A DNA stretch of 24,867 bases from JAWKNZ01 sp041391425. GTDB lineage: Bacteria > Bdellovibrionota_B > Oligoflexia > Oligoflexales > JAWKNZ01. The position numbers and the translations under genes were made by a program. Below are positions 1 to 7,441 of the stretch, in pieces. Location: the NCBI GenBank assembly GCA_041391425.1, contig JAWKNZ010000027.1, forward strand, positions 1-24,867. The letters run 5' to 3'. Each line of letters opens with the position of its first letter. Position 1 is the stretch's first letter. The notes below the pieces were generated by a model. It had not been told where the DNA came from, made no database searches, and worked only from the letters and a program-made list of their open reading frames with translations.

Positions 1-45
1 TGTTGGTGCAGATACAGGTTAATCAATTAAAAATATTTAATAATT

Positions 46-726
46 TTAATTGTGGGCCTGTCCCGCAACTGAAGGATTTATCCAATTTGTTGAACTGCAT
101 GCATGCTGCTGCGAAGCAAATTGATGTAATATAGACCATACCCCATCCTTAATTATGCTGCTTGATGTGGTAAGAAAGGACTCAGGGTGAAACTGCATTC
201 CAATGGCTGGAGCAAGTGGATTTGAAAAATTTTCGATGAGCTGTATTTCGTTTGTGTAAGATGTTGCAGTGATTTTCCAGCATGAATTATCTGGTTCGCC
301 TGTTAGTGTAAGCGAGTTGTACACCCCGGTATAAAGCGTGTTTTTACCAGTCATTGCCGTGGCTATGGGATAAAGAAAAGAACAGGGTTGTAGTTTTATA
401 TTGCGGACGACTCCATGCTCAGGTGTTGATGAAGGTGAGATGCTAAAACCTGCTAGGTGGCCTAAGATTTGATGTCCAAGGCAAATTCCAAAAATTGGCA
501 CTATGCTGATATATTTTTTAGCTAATCTACAGCTTGTATACGCTTCTGCTGGTGAATTTGGCCCAGGGGAGAGGAAAATTGGCCCAGGTTTCTCTAGAAA
601 GTCAACTTCTAGAGATGGACAATCAAAGGCGATGCGCTTTACTTCTAACTGAGAGTCAAGGGAGTAAATCCAATCTATCAGATTGAAGCTAAAACTGTCA
701 TAATGATCTATATAAAAAATTCTCAT
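46..726 (-). CDS. Glutamine amidotransferase subunit of anthranilate or aminodeoxychorismate synthase
   Basis: Class I glutamine amidotransferase of the TrpG/PabA family, about 226 aa. These subunits hydrolyse glutamine and pass ammonia to a chorismate-binding partner (TrpE or PabB) in tryptophan or folate synthesis. Visible motifs are the N-terminal IDHYDSFSFNL, an oxyanion loop PGPNSPAEA (about 54-62), the nucleophile elbow GICLGHQ with Cys82, and the HPES box with His180 and Glu182, so the catalytic triad is complete. I start at the ATG at 726, giving MRIFYIDHYDS, because the 12 residues upstream do not belong to the family. The usual YHSL motif reads YNSL here (Asn137). No TrpE/PabB partner is in the window; downstream lies the window edge. 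TrpG and PabA cannot be told apart from sequence alone, so no symbol is given. Confidence 0.9.
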   Translation of the reverse strand: MRIFYIDHYDSFSFNLIDWIYSLDSQLEVKRIAFDCPSLEVDFLEKPGPIFLSPGPNSPAEAYTSCRLAKKYISIVPIFGICLGHQILGHLAGFSISPSSTPEHGVVRNIKLQPCSFLYPIATAMTGKNTLYTGVYNSLTLTGEPDNSCWKITATSYTNEIQLIENFSNPLAPAIGMQFHPESFLTTSSSIIKDGVWSILHQFASQQHACSSTNWINPSVAGQAHN

Positions 727-754
727 AAACAGATTGCTATGCCATTCTACGATA

Positions 755-1557
755 ATGAGCAAGGAGATAAAAGCCTTGAAGCTGTCTTTTTTAATAACAA
801 CGATATGCTATGCTGCAATCAAATTAATTTTGAGTCCAGAGCTTTTATATGCATCGAATCAGCCGTCAGAAGCGACTCACTATTTTTTAGAAAGTCTTAA
901 TGAACCTTCCACCCTTGAGACAGCAGCTGCTCATGGTGCGTATGGGTTTACTTTGGGTGCAGGTTTATTGTCAATAGAAGATCAAAATTTAGGCAGAACT
1001 TTGAGTACAGAAACGCAAGAAAGCCCACAGCTTTCTCTTGCTGGGTCTAAAGTTAATATACCTAAGATATGGATATCTAAGGGTATATTCTGGCCTCTGG
1101 ATGTTGGGATTAGCTTTGGGTATAGACCCGAAAATAATATTAATCAATTTTCCAGCTATTTGCAGTGGTCTGTTTTTGAACGTTTTGGCCTTCCTGCTTT
1201 TAGTGTAAGGGGAGTTTTTCTCAAACTGGATTCAATCGTGTCAATAAGATCAAATCTGTTGCCTTAGAATGTATCGGTAGTTGGGGGTATGGGCCTATAA
1301 GTATTTTTGCCGCTTATGGGCTTATGAAAAGTGAAAGTGATATTGATATAAAGATGGATAGATCTATAGTTTCGGACGGATTGGCAGTCAATGCCGAAGA
1401 ACAAAAAAATCCACTGGTAACATACTCTTCTTCGAGCGCTTTAAAACACGTTGGAATACAGTTGCAGTTTTTTTCTCTCCTTCGGATCAGCATAGAAAGG
1501 AACTTTAGCAGCAAAGATGCAGAGGTAATTGCAGCAAAGATGTCTATTGGAATGTGA
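755..1557 (+). pseudogene. Frameshifted outer-membrane beta-barrel-like protein
   Basis: Two plus-strand frames read as one protein. Frame A runs from ATG 755 with an N-terminal hydrophobic signal-like segment (LKLSFLITTICYA) and later barrel-like text (AHGAYGFTLGAGLL, LDVGISFGYRPENN, FGLPAFSVRG), stopping at 1267. From about 1213 the -1 frame continues naturally (SFSQTGFNR, ALECIGSWGYGPISIFAAYGLM) to the stop at 1557. The switch point is the GGGG run at 1209-1212: one more G would restore RG-SFSQ. Alternating amphipathic strands rich in aromatics and glycine suggest a small outer-membrane barrel of about 265 aa; I do not recognise the family. It is divergent from the amidotransferase gene, with only 28 nt between starts. 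It could be a real pseudogene, a phase-variable gene or a sequencing indel. Confidence 0.65.
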
Positions 1558-1830
1558 CGGATTGTTCCATTAATGCCAAGATGAGCTTAATGAATTGAGA
1601 TTGTTCTATAATTCGCTGAAATAGCAGCGGTTTTGACAGGACATTAGATTGCCTAATTAAGCATATCCTCATTACTATCTTTTCGGCTGATCACTATAAC
1701 TTAGCTAAAAAATCTCTTTGTCAAGATATATTTGGCTATTGTTTTTTCTTAAGAGGTTGAATTGTAGAAGATTTTTCAGAAGCGGTATAATAAATATTTT
1801 CCCCATAATTTTAGGTCAGCGGATTTATAT

Positions 1831-2802
1831 ATGAGAATTTACAAAAATCTTTTATTATTTTTTCTTGCATTCATACCAGCATGTATTTCTTCGCTTAGAA
1901 ATGACCCAGAATCGACGGCAAATAATGCTCATGATAAATCCCTGGATGCCCCATTTCCAAGTGCAATATTTGAAAGACCACCTTATATTGCTTTTTTTAA
2001 AGTAAACTCTTCGAGTGATGCATTTACAATAATTGGCTTGCATTCAAAGCCTGATAAAGCAATTGAAGAGGCAAGTTGGCTGGACGAAGTTTATGAGTAT
2101 ATTTCTGAGACATATAAAAGTGAAAATGTTGCGATTATGGGAGATCTGAATCTCGATTGTAAGTACGCAAGTCAAAAGAAAATCTCCGATCTCGGTATTA
2201 AAAAAGATAAGAATTTTGATTGGAAAATAAAAGATGATGCTGATACCAGCGTGGCTAAATCAAAATGTGCTTATGATCGTATTATTACCAGAGGAAAGTT
2301 GTTTTCCGACGCAAAGGGAAAGGTCCATAGTGATAAGATTAAAAAAAGCGATCATTTGCCAATTAGTATGAAGGTAAAGGACCTAACATTGGGTGCATAT
2401 AATTTACAAGTATTTGGCAAGAAGAAATCATCGGATGAAGGTGCTAAAAATGAGATTGCAGGCATTGCTTGCGATTTTGATGTGCTTTTACTGCAAGAGA
2501 TTGTGTCATCTGAGTTAGAGCCCATAAATACTCTTCTTGAAGCAATCAAGTCTCAGTGCGGCTCTCAGTACGAAATATCCCTATCGGAAGAGAGAGGAAG
2601 CACAAGTTATAAAGAAAGGTATGCCTACCTATACAATTCAAATAGTGTCACTTTAAACCAAGCATTTTTATTTGAAGAGAATTTGACAGCCACTATCGGA
2701 GCATGTGGAATCAATCCATACTTAACCCCTAAAAAATATTGCTATGCAACAAATCAAGACGGTTTTAAAGTTAGAGTTAAATACTCTTGTTGCCAAGAGT
2801 GA
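1831..2802 (+). CDS. Exported DNase I-like endonuclease with circularly permuted domain order
   Basis: 323 aa. The N-terminus MRIYKNLLLFFLAFIPAC is a signal peptide with a possible lipobox (Cys18; Pro at -2 is unusual). Residues 47-183 match the second half of pancreatic DNase I: FERPP (Arg49), GLHSKP (His71), GDLNLDC (Asp105, Asn107), DADTS, KCAYDRI and SDHLP (Asp174, His175). Residues 185-283 match the first half: LTLGAYNLQVFG (Asn191), LLLQE (Glu223) and SYKERYAYLY (Glu262, identical to the bovine SYKERY). The halves are therefore swapped, while the catalytic set (bovine N7, E39, E78, R111, H134, D168, N170, D251, H252) is retained. Cys110 and Cys146 match the bovine C173-C209 disulfide. 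A 40-residue Cys-containing tail (Cys292, 304, 320, 321) follows. Likely role: Mg/Ca-dependent degradation of extracellular or prey DNA. The family is clear; the secreted role is inferred. Confidence 0.88.
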   Translation: MRIYKNLLLFFLAFIPACISSLRNDPESTANNAHDKSLDAPFPSAIFERPPYIAFFKVNSSSDAFTIIGLHSKPDKAIEEASWLDEVYEYISETYKSENVAIMGDLNLDCKYASQKKISDLGIKKDKNFDWKIKDDADTSVAKSKCAYDRIITRGKLFSDAKGKVHSDKIKKSDHLPISMKVKDLTLGAYNLQVFGKKKSSDEGAKNEIAGIACDFDVLLLQEIVSSELEPINTLLEAIKSQCGSQYEISLSEERGSTSYKERYAYLYNSNSVTLNQAFLFEENLTATIGACGINPYLTPKKYCYATNQDGFKVRVKYSCCQE

Positions 2803-2899
2803 ATTATTTTAACTAGAAAATTTCCAATAGGCTTTAGGTGCGGTTGGTTCAACTTATCGAATCCCGTGTGGAAAGGAAATTTTTAATTACGAGGTTATT

Positions 2900-3850
2900 T
2901 TGCCTACTATCACTCAGCTTGAATATTTAATAGCAGTAGATAAGGAAAGGCACTTTGGCAAGGCAGCAAAACGTTGTCATGTTTCACAGCCTTCTTTATC
3001 AGCGCAAATACAGAAGTTGGAAGATGAGCTTGAGGTTATAATATTTGATCGAAGCAAAAAGCCGATTGTAGTTAGTGAAATTGGCAAAGAGGTTGTTGAA
3101 CAGGCGAAAATTATTATCAGCGAAGTTAAAAAGATAAAATCTATAGCCACTTGTGGTAATTTGCAAGCTAAAGGAGAATTTCATTTAGCAGTGATCCCAA
3201 CTATAGCTCCCTATCTATTACCTCTTTTTTTGGCCCGTTTTTCTAAGGCGAATCCAAAAGTAAATCTTAAAGTTAGTGAAGAAAAGACTGAAGATATTAT
3301 TCGATTGCTTGCTGATGAAGAAATTGATGCTGGTCTTTTGGTAACTCCTTTAGAGGATGAAAATTTAATTGAGAAACACCTGTTTTATGAGCCATTTTAT
3401 TGCTATATCTGTAAAGATCACCCGTTTTTAAACCGTAAGTTTGTTTCCGAGGATGATTTGACAGTTGAGGGACTATGGCTACTAGAAGAGGGGCATTGCT
3501 TTCGAAATCAAGTCTTAAATATTTGTAGTCCGAATCGTGGTAAGAAAGTTCTTCCCAATGTTGAATTTGAAAGTGGTGATCTCGAAACACTCAAAAACTT
3601 AATCAAGCGTAGTAGCGGTTATACATTATTACCAGAATTAGCTGTGAATAATATGAGCGCGCACGAAGTTAAAGGACATATTCGTGGATTTAAAAAACCC
3701 ATACCTACAAGAGAAATTAGTTTAGTTTATTCTCATAATTTTTATAAAGATAGTATCCTCGCTGCTCTAGAAAAAACCATTCTAGAGACTTTACCTCCGC
3801 AGTTACGCACACAGAAACGGCAATCATTTGAAATTATTGAAATAAATTGA
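2900..3850 (+). CDS. oxyR: Hydrogen peroxide-sensing LysR-type regulator OxyR
   Basis: LysR-family regulator, 316 aa, close to the usual 305. The N-terminal winged HTH (about 1-60) has the typical HFGKAAKRCHVSQPSLSAQIQKLEDELEVIIFDR text. The effector domain carries the redox motif LLEEGHCFRNQVLNIC with Cys200 and Cys209, the same spacing as E. coli Cys199/Cys208, which form a disulfide on reaction with peroxide and switch the protein to an activator. I use the TTG start at 2900, supported by a GAGG ribosome-binding site at 2891-2894. The extended C-terminus (about 300-316) is basic and not conserved. It lies just upstream of ahpC and ahpF, its classic targets, and the ahpC leader carries an OxyR-like tandem site, so local regulation is likely. 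Confidence 0.93.
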   Translation: MPTITQLEYLIAVDKERHFGKAAKRCHVSQPSLSAQIQKLEDELEVIIFDRSKKPIVVSEIGKEVVEQAKIIISEVKKIKSIATCGNLQAKGEFHLAVIPTIAPYLLPLFLARFSKANPKVNLKVSEEKTEDIIRLLADEEIDAGLLVTPLEDENLIEKHLFYEPFYCYICKDHPFLNRKFVSEDDLTVEGLWLLEEGHCFRNQVLNICSPNRGKKVLPNVEFESGDLETLKNLIKRSSGYTLLPELAVNNMSAHEVKGHIRGFKKPIPTREISLVYSHNFYKDSILAALEKTILETLPPQLRTQKRQSFEIIEIN

Positions 3851-3882
3851 TAAAAAAATGCCTATTAATCGATCTAATTACA

Positions 3883-3948
3883 ATAGTTTTTTCCTATGGA
3901 AGCATACAGAATAAGTATTGGAATAAAATAAAAAGTTCGCCGTATACT
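3883..3948 (+). promoter_or_regulatory. OxyR-like tandem operator and ahpC promoter
   Basis: ATAG-N7-CTAT at 3883-3897 matches the E. coli OxyR half-operator exactly in its dyad bases. It is followed by ATAC-N7-GTAT at 3904-3918, giving two dyads with a 21-nt period (22 in the E. coli consensus). The second dyad ends on a weak -35, TTGGAA at 3918-3923, with a -10 TATACT at 3943-3948 and a long 19-nt spacer. An activator abutting a poor -35 is the expected layout for an OxyR-dependent promoter. The leader to the ahpC start is about 70 nt. Confidence 0.65.
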
Positions 3949-4022
3949 CTAAGTGTGTATGGTGATACATCTAGAAACTTATTGTAAGTTTTTTTGTTCA
4001 ATCTTTATTATGGAGCGATACT

Positions 4023-4589
4023 ATGGAGACACTTATCAATACAAAGCTACCAGAATTTAAGGCTCAAGCTTATCACAATGGAAATTTTAAAACTGTTTCC
4101 AGTAGTGACTTAAATGGAAAATGGTCGATTCTATTCTTTTATCCAGCAGATTTTACTTTTGTCTGTCCGACTGAGCTTGGAGACATGGCTGACAAGTATG
4201 GTGAATTTCAAAAAATGGGTGTGGAAGTTTACTCTGTAAGTACAGATACACATTTTACTCATAAGGCGTGGCATGATGCGTCCGATACTATTAAGAAAAT
4301 TAAGTATCCAATGCTTGCTGATCCAACGGGTGCCCTTACTAGAGCTTTCGGCGTTCATATCGAAGAAGAAGGATTAGCTTACAGAGGTACTTTTTTGATC
4401 AATCCTGAAGGGCTTATTAAATTAGCTGAAGTTCATGATAATGGCATCGGTAGAAACGCAGATGAGTTGCTACGTAAAGTACAAGCAGCACAATTTATTG
4501 CGAAACATCCAGACCAAGTTTGTCCTGCAAAATGGACGCCTGGAGCAGAAACATTGAAACCTGGCTTGGATCTTATTGGTAAAATCTAA
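4023..4589 (+). CDS. ahpC: Alkyl hydroperoxide reductase subunit C (2-Cys peroxiredoxin)
   Basis: 188 aa, normal family length. It reduces H2O2 and organic hydroperoxides in the cytoplasm and is recycled by AhpF. The peroxidatic cysteine is Cys48 in FFYPADFTFVCPTEL; the resolving cysteine is Cys167 in HPDQVCPAKW near the C-terminus, typical of AhpC1-type enzymes. The active-site Thr (PADFT/VCPT) and the conserved Arg in AYRGTFLI are present. The ATG start is backed by GGAG at 4012-4015. It sits behind an OxyR-like operator and 123 nt ahead of ahpF. A strong hairpin lies in the gap to ahpF and may set the ratio of the two products. Confidence 0.96.
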   Translation: METLINTKLPEFKAQAYHNGNFKTVSSSDLNGKWSILFFYPADFTFVCPTELGDMADKYGEFQKMGVEVYSVSTDTHFTHKAWHDASDTIKKIKYPMLADPTGALTRAFGVHIEEEGLAYRGTFLINPEGLIKLAEVHDNGIGRNADELLRKVQAAQFIAKHPDQVCPAKWTPGAETLKPGLDLIGKI

Positions 4590-4611
4590 GTTTTAAGTTT
4601 GGATGGTAATC

Positions 4612-4648
4612 CTCGGAAGTAAAACTTAGTGATAGGTTTTCTTCCGAG
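4612..4648 (+). promoter_or_regulatory. Strong hairpin between ahpC and ahpF, without U-tract
   Basis: CTCGGAAG at 4612-4619 pairs perfectly with CTTCCGAG at 4641-4648, and inside it AAAAC (4621-4625) pairs with GTTTT (4636-4640) around a 10-nt loop, with one bulged T. No T-run follows, so it is not a standard intrinsic terminator. Likely effects are protection of the ahpC 3' end or partial termination, giving more AhpC than AhpF. Confidence 0.6.
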
Positions 4649-4711
4649 AGTGATTAGATATCAGAAATTTTTGACTAAACGGATCACTAAGAGTCATAAA
4701 GTGAGGTTCTA

Positions 4712-6259
4712 ATGTTAGACAATAATATGATTGACCAACTTAAAGAAGTTTTTGCAAATTTGGAAAATCAGATAGACCTAGTTTATGACTCTAGCGATCA
4801 CCCAAAGCAAGAAGAGCTAATTGAAATGTTACAGGACGTGGCAAAAGCCTCTTCTTTTTTGAATGTGCGTGAATCTGGAATTAAAAATAAGTATCCGCAT
4901 TTTTGCCTTTATTATAAAGGCGTCAAAAACGGTATCGAATTTATCGGTGTCCCTGGTGGCCATGAATTTAGTTCATTGGTGCTTGCTATATTAAACTCGG
5001 ATAAAAAGGGTAAGCTACCTGATCAAACTTTAATCGAAAGAATAGCTAGGATAAAAGGCCCTATCGAGCTTAAAACCTATATTTCACTATCATGTGAAAA
5101 CTGTCCTGATGTTGTGCAATCATTAAATTTAATGGCAATATTGCATCCTGAATTCAGTCATACGATGGTCGATGGTGGAATAGCACAGGACGACATTGAA
5201 CAATATAATATTCAAGGAGTTCCAACCACGTTAGCTGCGGCTGAAATTATAAGCTCTGGGAAAACATCTTTCGCCGAATTGATTAAACGTTTAGAAGCTC
5301 ATTTTGGTAGTCAAGAAAATAATCAGTCCATAAAAAAAGATTTAGGACAATATGATGTTACTGTCGTAGGCGCTGGGCCTGCTGGAGTCTCAGCTGCGAT
5401 TTATTCCGCCAGAAAAGGCCTTAAAACAGTTGTAATAGCTGAAAGGGTTGGAGGGCAGTTACAGGATACTAAGGGCATTGAAAACTTTATTTCGACACAG
5501 TATGTCGAAGGCCCTCAGCTTTCTGACCAACTTGCAAAGCATATGCTTCAGTACGATATTCAGGTTTTGGAACACAGACGTGTGATTCATGTTGAAAACA
5601 AACCTCTTAAAGTTTTGCAACTAGATAGTGGTGAAACTTTACAAACTAAGTCCTTAATTATTGCGACTGGAGCGAAGTGGAGAGAGTTAGGTGTTTCAGG
5701 AGAAAAAGAATATCTAGGGCAAGGCGTTGCCTTTTGCCCTCATTGTGATGGCCCGTATTATAAGGGTAAAGATATAGCGGTCGTTGGTGGTGGTAACTCT
5801 GGCGTTGAAGCAGCCATCGATCTTGCTGGTATAGTAAAGTCTATAAAACTTATTGAATTTGCTCCACACCTTAAAGCAGATCAGGTTTTAGTTGATAAAT
5901 TGGAATCGCTTTCTAATGTTTCTATTATTAAAAATGCTAGGATCACAGAAGTGTTGGGAGATGGAAGCAAGGTAACGGCCGTTCAATATGAGGATCGTGA
6001 AAGCAATTCTGTCGAAAAGATCGAGTTGGATGGAGTTTTTGTTCAAATAGGTCTCATACCAAATAGTAATTTTATTAAAGACATTGTTGCTACTAATCAG
6101 TTTGGTGAAATCATCGTTGATGAGAAATGTCGTACAAATATTTCAGGAATATACGCAGCAGGTGATGTTACTACTGTTCCATATAAGCAGATAGTGATTT
6201 CAAGTGGCGAGGGAGCAAAAGCAGCATTGGCTTCTTTTGAAGACCAAATGATTTCTTAA
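4712..6259 (+). CDS. ahpF: Alkyl hydroperoxide reductase subunit F (NADH:peroxiredoxin reductase)
   Basis: 515 aa flavoprotein, near the usual 520. It moves electrons from NADH through FAD and two disulfide centres to AhpC. The N-terminal tandem thioredoxin-like region (1-200) carries SLSCENCPDVVQ with Cys128 and Cys131. The thioredoxin-reductase-like part begins at about 214 with an FAD-binding VVGAGPAGVSAA, has the NAD(H)-binding VVGGGNSGVEAA (about 357-368), and the redox centre FCPHCDGP with Cys342 and Cys345. The C-terminal FAD motif GIYAAGDVTTVPYKQ is intact. The ATG start has a GAGG at 4703-4706. All four redox cysteines are present, so it should be functional with the upstream ahpC. 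Confidence 0.96.
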   Translation: MLDNNMIDQLKEVFANLENQIDLVYDSSDHPKQEELIEMLQDVAKASSFLNVRESGIKNKYPHFCLYYKGVKNGIEFIGVPGGHEFSSLVLAILNSDKKGKLPDQTLIERIARIKGPIELKTYISLSCENCPDVVQSLNLMAILHPEFSHTMVDGGIAQDDIEQYNIQGVPTTLAAAEIISSGKTSFAELIKRLEAHFGSQENNQSIKKDLGQYDVTVVGAGPAGVSAAIYSARKGLKTVVIAERVGGQLQDTKGIENFISTQYVEGPQLSDQLAKHMLQYDIQVLEHRRVIHVENKPLKVLQLDSGETLQTKSLIIATGAKWRELGVSGEKEYLGQGVAFCPHCDGPYYKGKDIAVVGGGNSGVEAAIDLAGIVKSIKLIEFAPHLKADQVLVDKLESLSNVSIIKNARITEVLGDGSKVTAVQYEDRESNSVEKIELDGVFVQIGLIPNSNFIKDIVATNQFGEIIVDEKCRTNISGIYAAGDVTTVPYKQIVISSGEGAKAALASFEDQMIS

Positions 6260-6286
6260 TCGCTTGATCTTATCCATGAGAAATTT

Positions 6287-6730
6287 GTGAAAAAATCATT
6301 ACTTTTAAAGCTTCTTCGAATATACCCACCATATCTAGGCGCCGGTGTTTGGGTGAAAAATGTATCTGAAGATTTCCGCGAGATATCGGTGGAAATGAAG
6401 CTAAGGTTTTGGAATAAAAATTATGTGGGGACCCACTTTGGTGGTTCTCTTTATTCGATGATTGATCCATTCTACATGCTGATGTTAATCGAGAATCTTG
6501 GTAAAAATTATATTGTTTGGGATAAAGCAGCCCATATCCGTTTTCGCAGACCCGGAAGAGGTGTCGTATCTGCAAATTTTAAATTAACGGATGAGAAGTT
6601 GCATGAAATTAAAAAATCTCTCGAAGACTCCGAAAAAATTGACTCTGTATTTGTTGTTAATATTGTAAATACAGAGGGAGACATAGTAGCCGAAGTGGAG
6701 AAAACTATATATATTTCAAAAAAGCGCTGA
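6287..6730 (+). CDS. DUF4442 hotdog-fold protein, possible thioesterase
   Basis: 147 aa with the DUF4442 pattern: WNKNYVGTHFGGSLYSMIDPFYMLML (the hotdog helix region) and VWDKAAHIRFRRPGRG. Hotdog proteins of this kind are related to acyl-CoA thioesterases (PaaI/YiiD group), but the substrate of this family is not established. The GTG start at 6287 is 27 nt after ahpF on the same strand, with only a weak GAG upstream, so it may be co-transcribed with ahpF. It converges on the minus-strand UPF0016 gene, 44 nt away, where a short ATATTCGAATAT palindrome (6750-6761) is the only visible symmetry. Confidence 0.75.
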   Translation: MKKSLLLKLLRIYPPYLGAGVWVKNVSEDFREISVEMKLRFWNKNYVGTHFGGSLYSMIDPFYMLMLIENLGKNYIVWDKAAHIRFRRPGRGVVSANFKLTDEKLHEIKKSLEDSEKIDSVFVVNIVNTEGDIVAEVEKTIYISKKR

Positions 6731-6774
6731 TATCACTTTTAAGTTCTTCATATTCGAATATATTTTACGCTCGT

Positions 6775-7044
6775 TTATTTTGTGATTAATGTCCAAACAC
6801 CAATCAGGATAAATAAAGAGCCACTAATCCACTTTATTAATTCGGGGCTAATTAGTCGGCCAATGTACTTACCGGCAACGACTCCTAAAATTCCTGCTAT
6901 TGATAATGCCAAAACTACAGCAAGTAATACCGAAAATGTTGATTTGGAGCCTGACGATGCTGCTAAAGCTGCAAACTGAGTTTTATCTCCCATTTCGGCG
7001 ATAAAAATCATGGTAAATGTTGTAAAAAAAACTTGCCAATCCAT
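6775..7044 (-). CDS. Single-domain UPF0016/GDT1-family cation exporter
   Basis: 89 aa membrane protein with about three hydrophobic helices and the family signature E-x-G-D-K-T at 17-22 (AEMGDKTQFAALA). UPF0016 members (TMEM165, Gdt1, bacterial MneA/Mnx) move Mn2+ or Ca2+ out of the cytoplasm, usually with two such repeats. This protein has only one, so it would have to homodimerise to build a full transporter; single-repeat bacterial members are known. The ATG start has an AAGGAAA site at 7054-7060. It lies 33 nt after the VOC gene on the same strand and looks like the last gene of a three-gene operon. No Mn riboswitch is visible in the short upstream gap. Confidence 0.85.
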   Translation of the reverse strand: MDWQVFFTTFTMIFIAEMGDKTQFAALAASSGSKSTFSVLLAVVLALSIAGILGVVAGKYIGRLISPELIKWISGSLFILIGVWTLITK

Positions 7045-7077
7045 AGTATAACTTTTCCTTATAAATCATACGGCATA

Positions 7078-7425
7078 TTAAACTTCTTCAATGCCCCAAA
7101 TATTGCCATCTAGATCGTAAAAATCGGCGAACCATGGGCTTTCCCCTTCGCGGGTTGGTTCAGAGGCTTTTATGCCTTTTGAGCTCATTTCTTTGATGGT
7201 TTCATTGATATCATCACAGAGTAGGTACGGCATCGCACCTTTACCTATTGCATCGTTATTGTTAGTGGCGTGGATAGCGAGGCGTCCTAAGAGTTTGTGA
7301 TGAAGTGACGCATATTCTCCAGGAGCATTATAATCAATTTCATATCCAAGCTTATCGCAATACCATTTTACAGCATCTGAATGTCTTTTTGAGTAAATCA
7401 TGATATGTGAGAATCTTACTAACAT
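7078..7425 (-). CDS. VOC (glyoxalase/bleomycin-resistance) family protein
   Basis: 115 aa with the paired beta-alpha-beta-beta-beta VOC layout: VRFSHIMIYSKRHSDAVKWYCDKLGYEI at the N-terminus and SPWFADFYDLDGNIWGIEEV at the C-terminus. Candidate metal ligands at the usual places are His7, His52 and Glu113. The reaction cannot be named; relatives include lactoylglutathione lyases and antibiotic-binding proteins. The start is supported by AAAGGA at 7432-7437. It sits 16 nt after the TIGR02147-like regulator and 33 nt before the UPF0016 gene, consistent with one transcript. Confidence 0.8.
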   Translation of the reverse strand: MLVRFSHIMIYSKRHSDAVKWYCDKLGYEIDYNAPGEYASLHHKLLGRLAIHATNNNDAIGKGAMPYLLCDDINETIKEMSSKGIKASEPTREGESPWFADFYDLDGNIWGIEEV

Positions 7426-7441
7426 TATTTTTCCTTTACTA

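Noticed and set aside
1324..1557. Separate small gene after the outer-membrane protein
   Set aside because: The frame continues without a stop back to about 1207 and joins the upstream frame at the G4 run; it has no ribosome-binding site of its own.
6750..6761. ATATTCGAATAT palindrome as bidirectional terminator
   Set aside because: The stem is short and AT-rich, with at most a 4-nt T-run; too weak to call.
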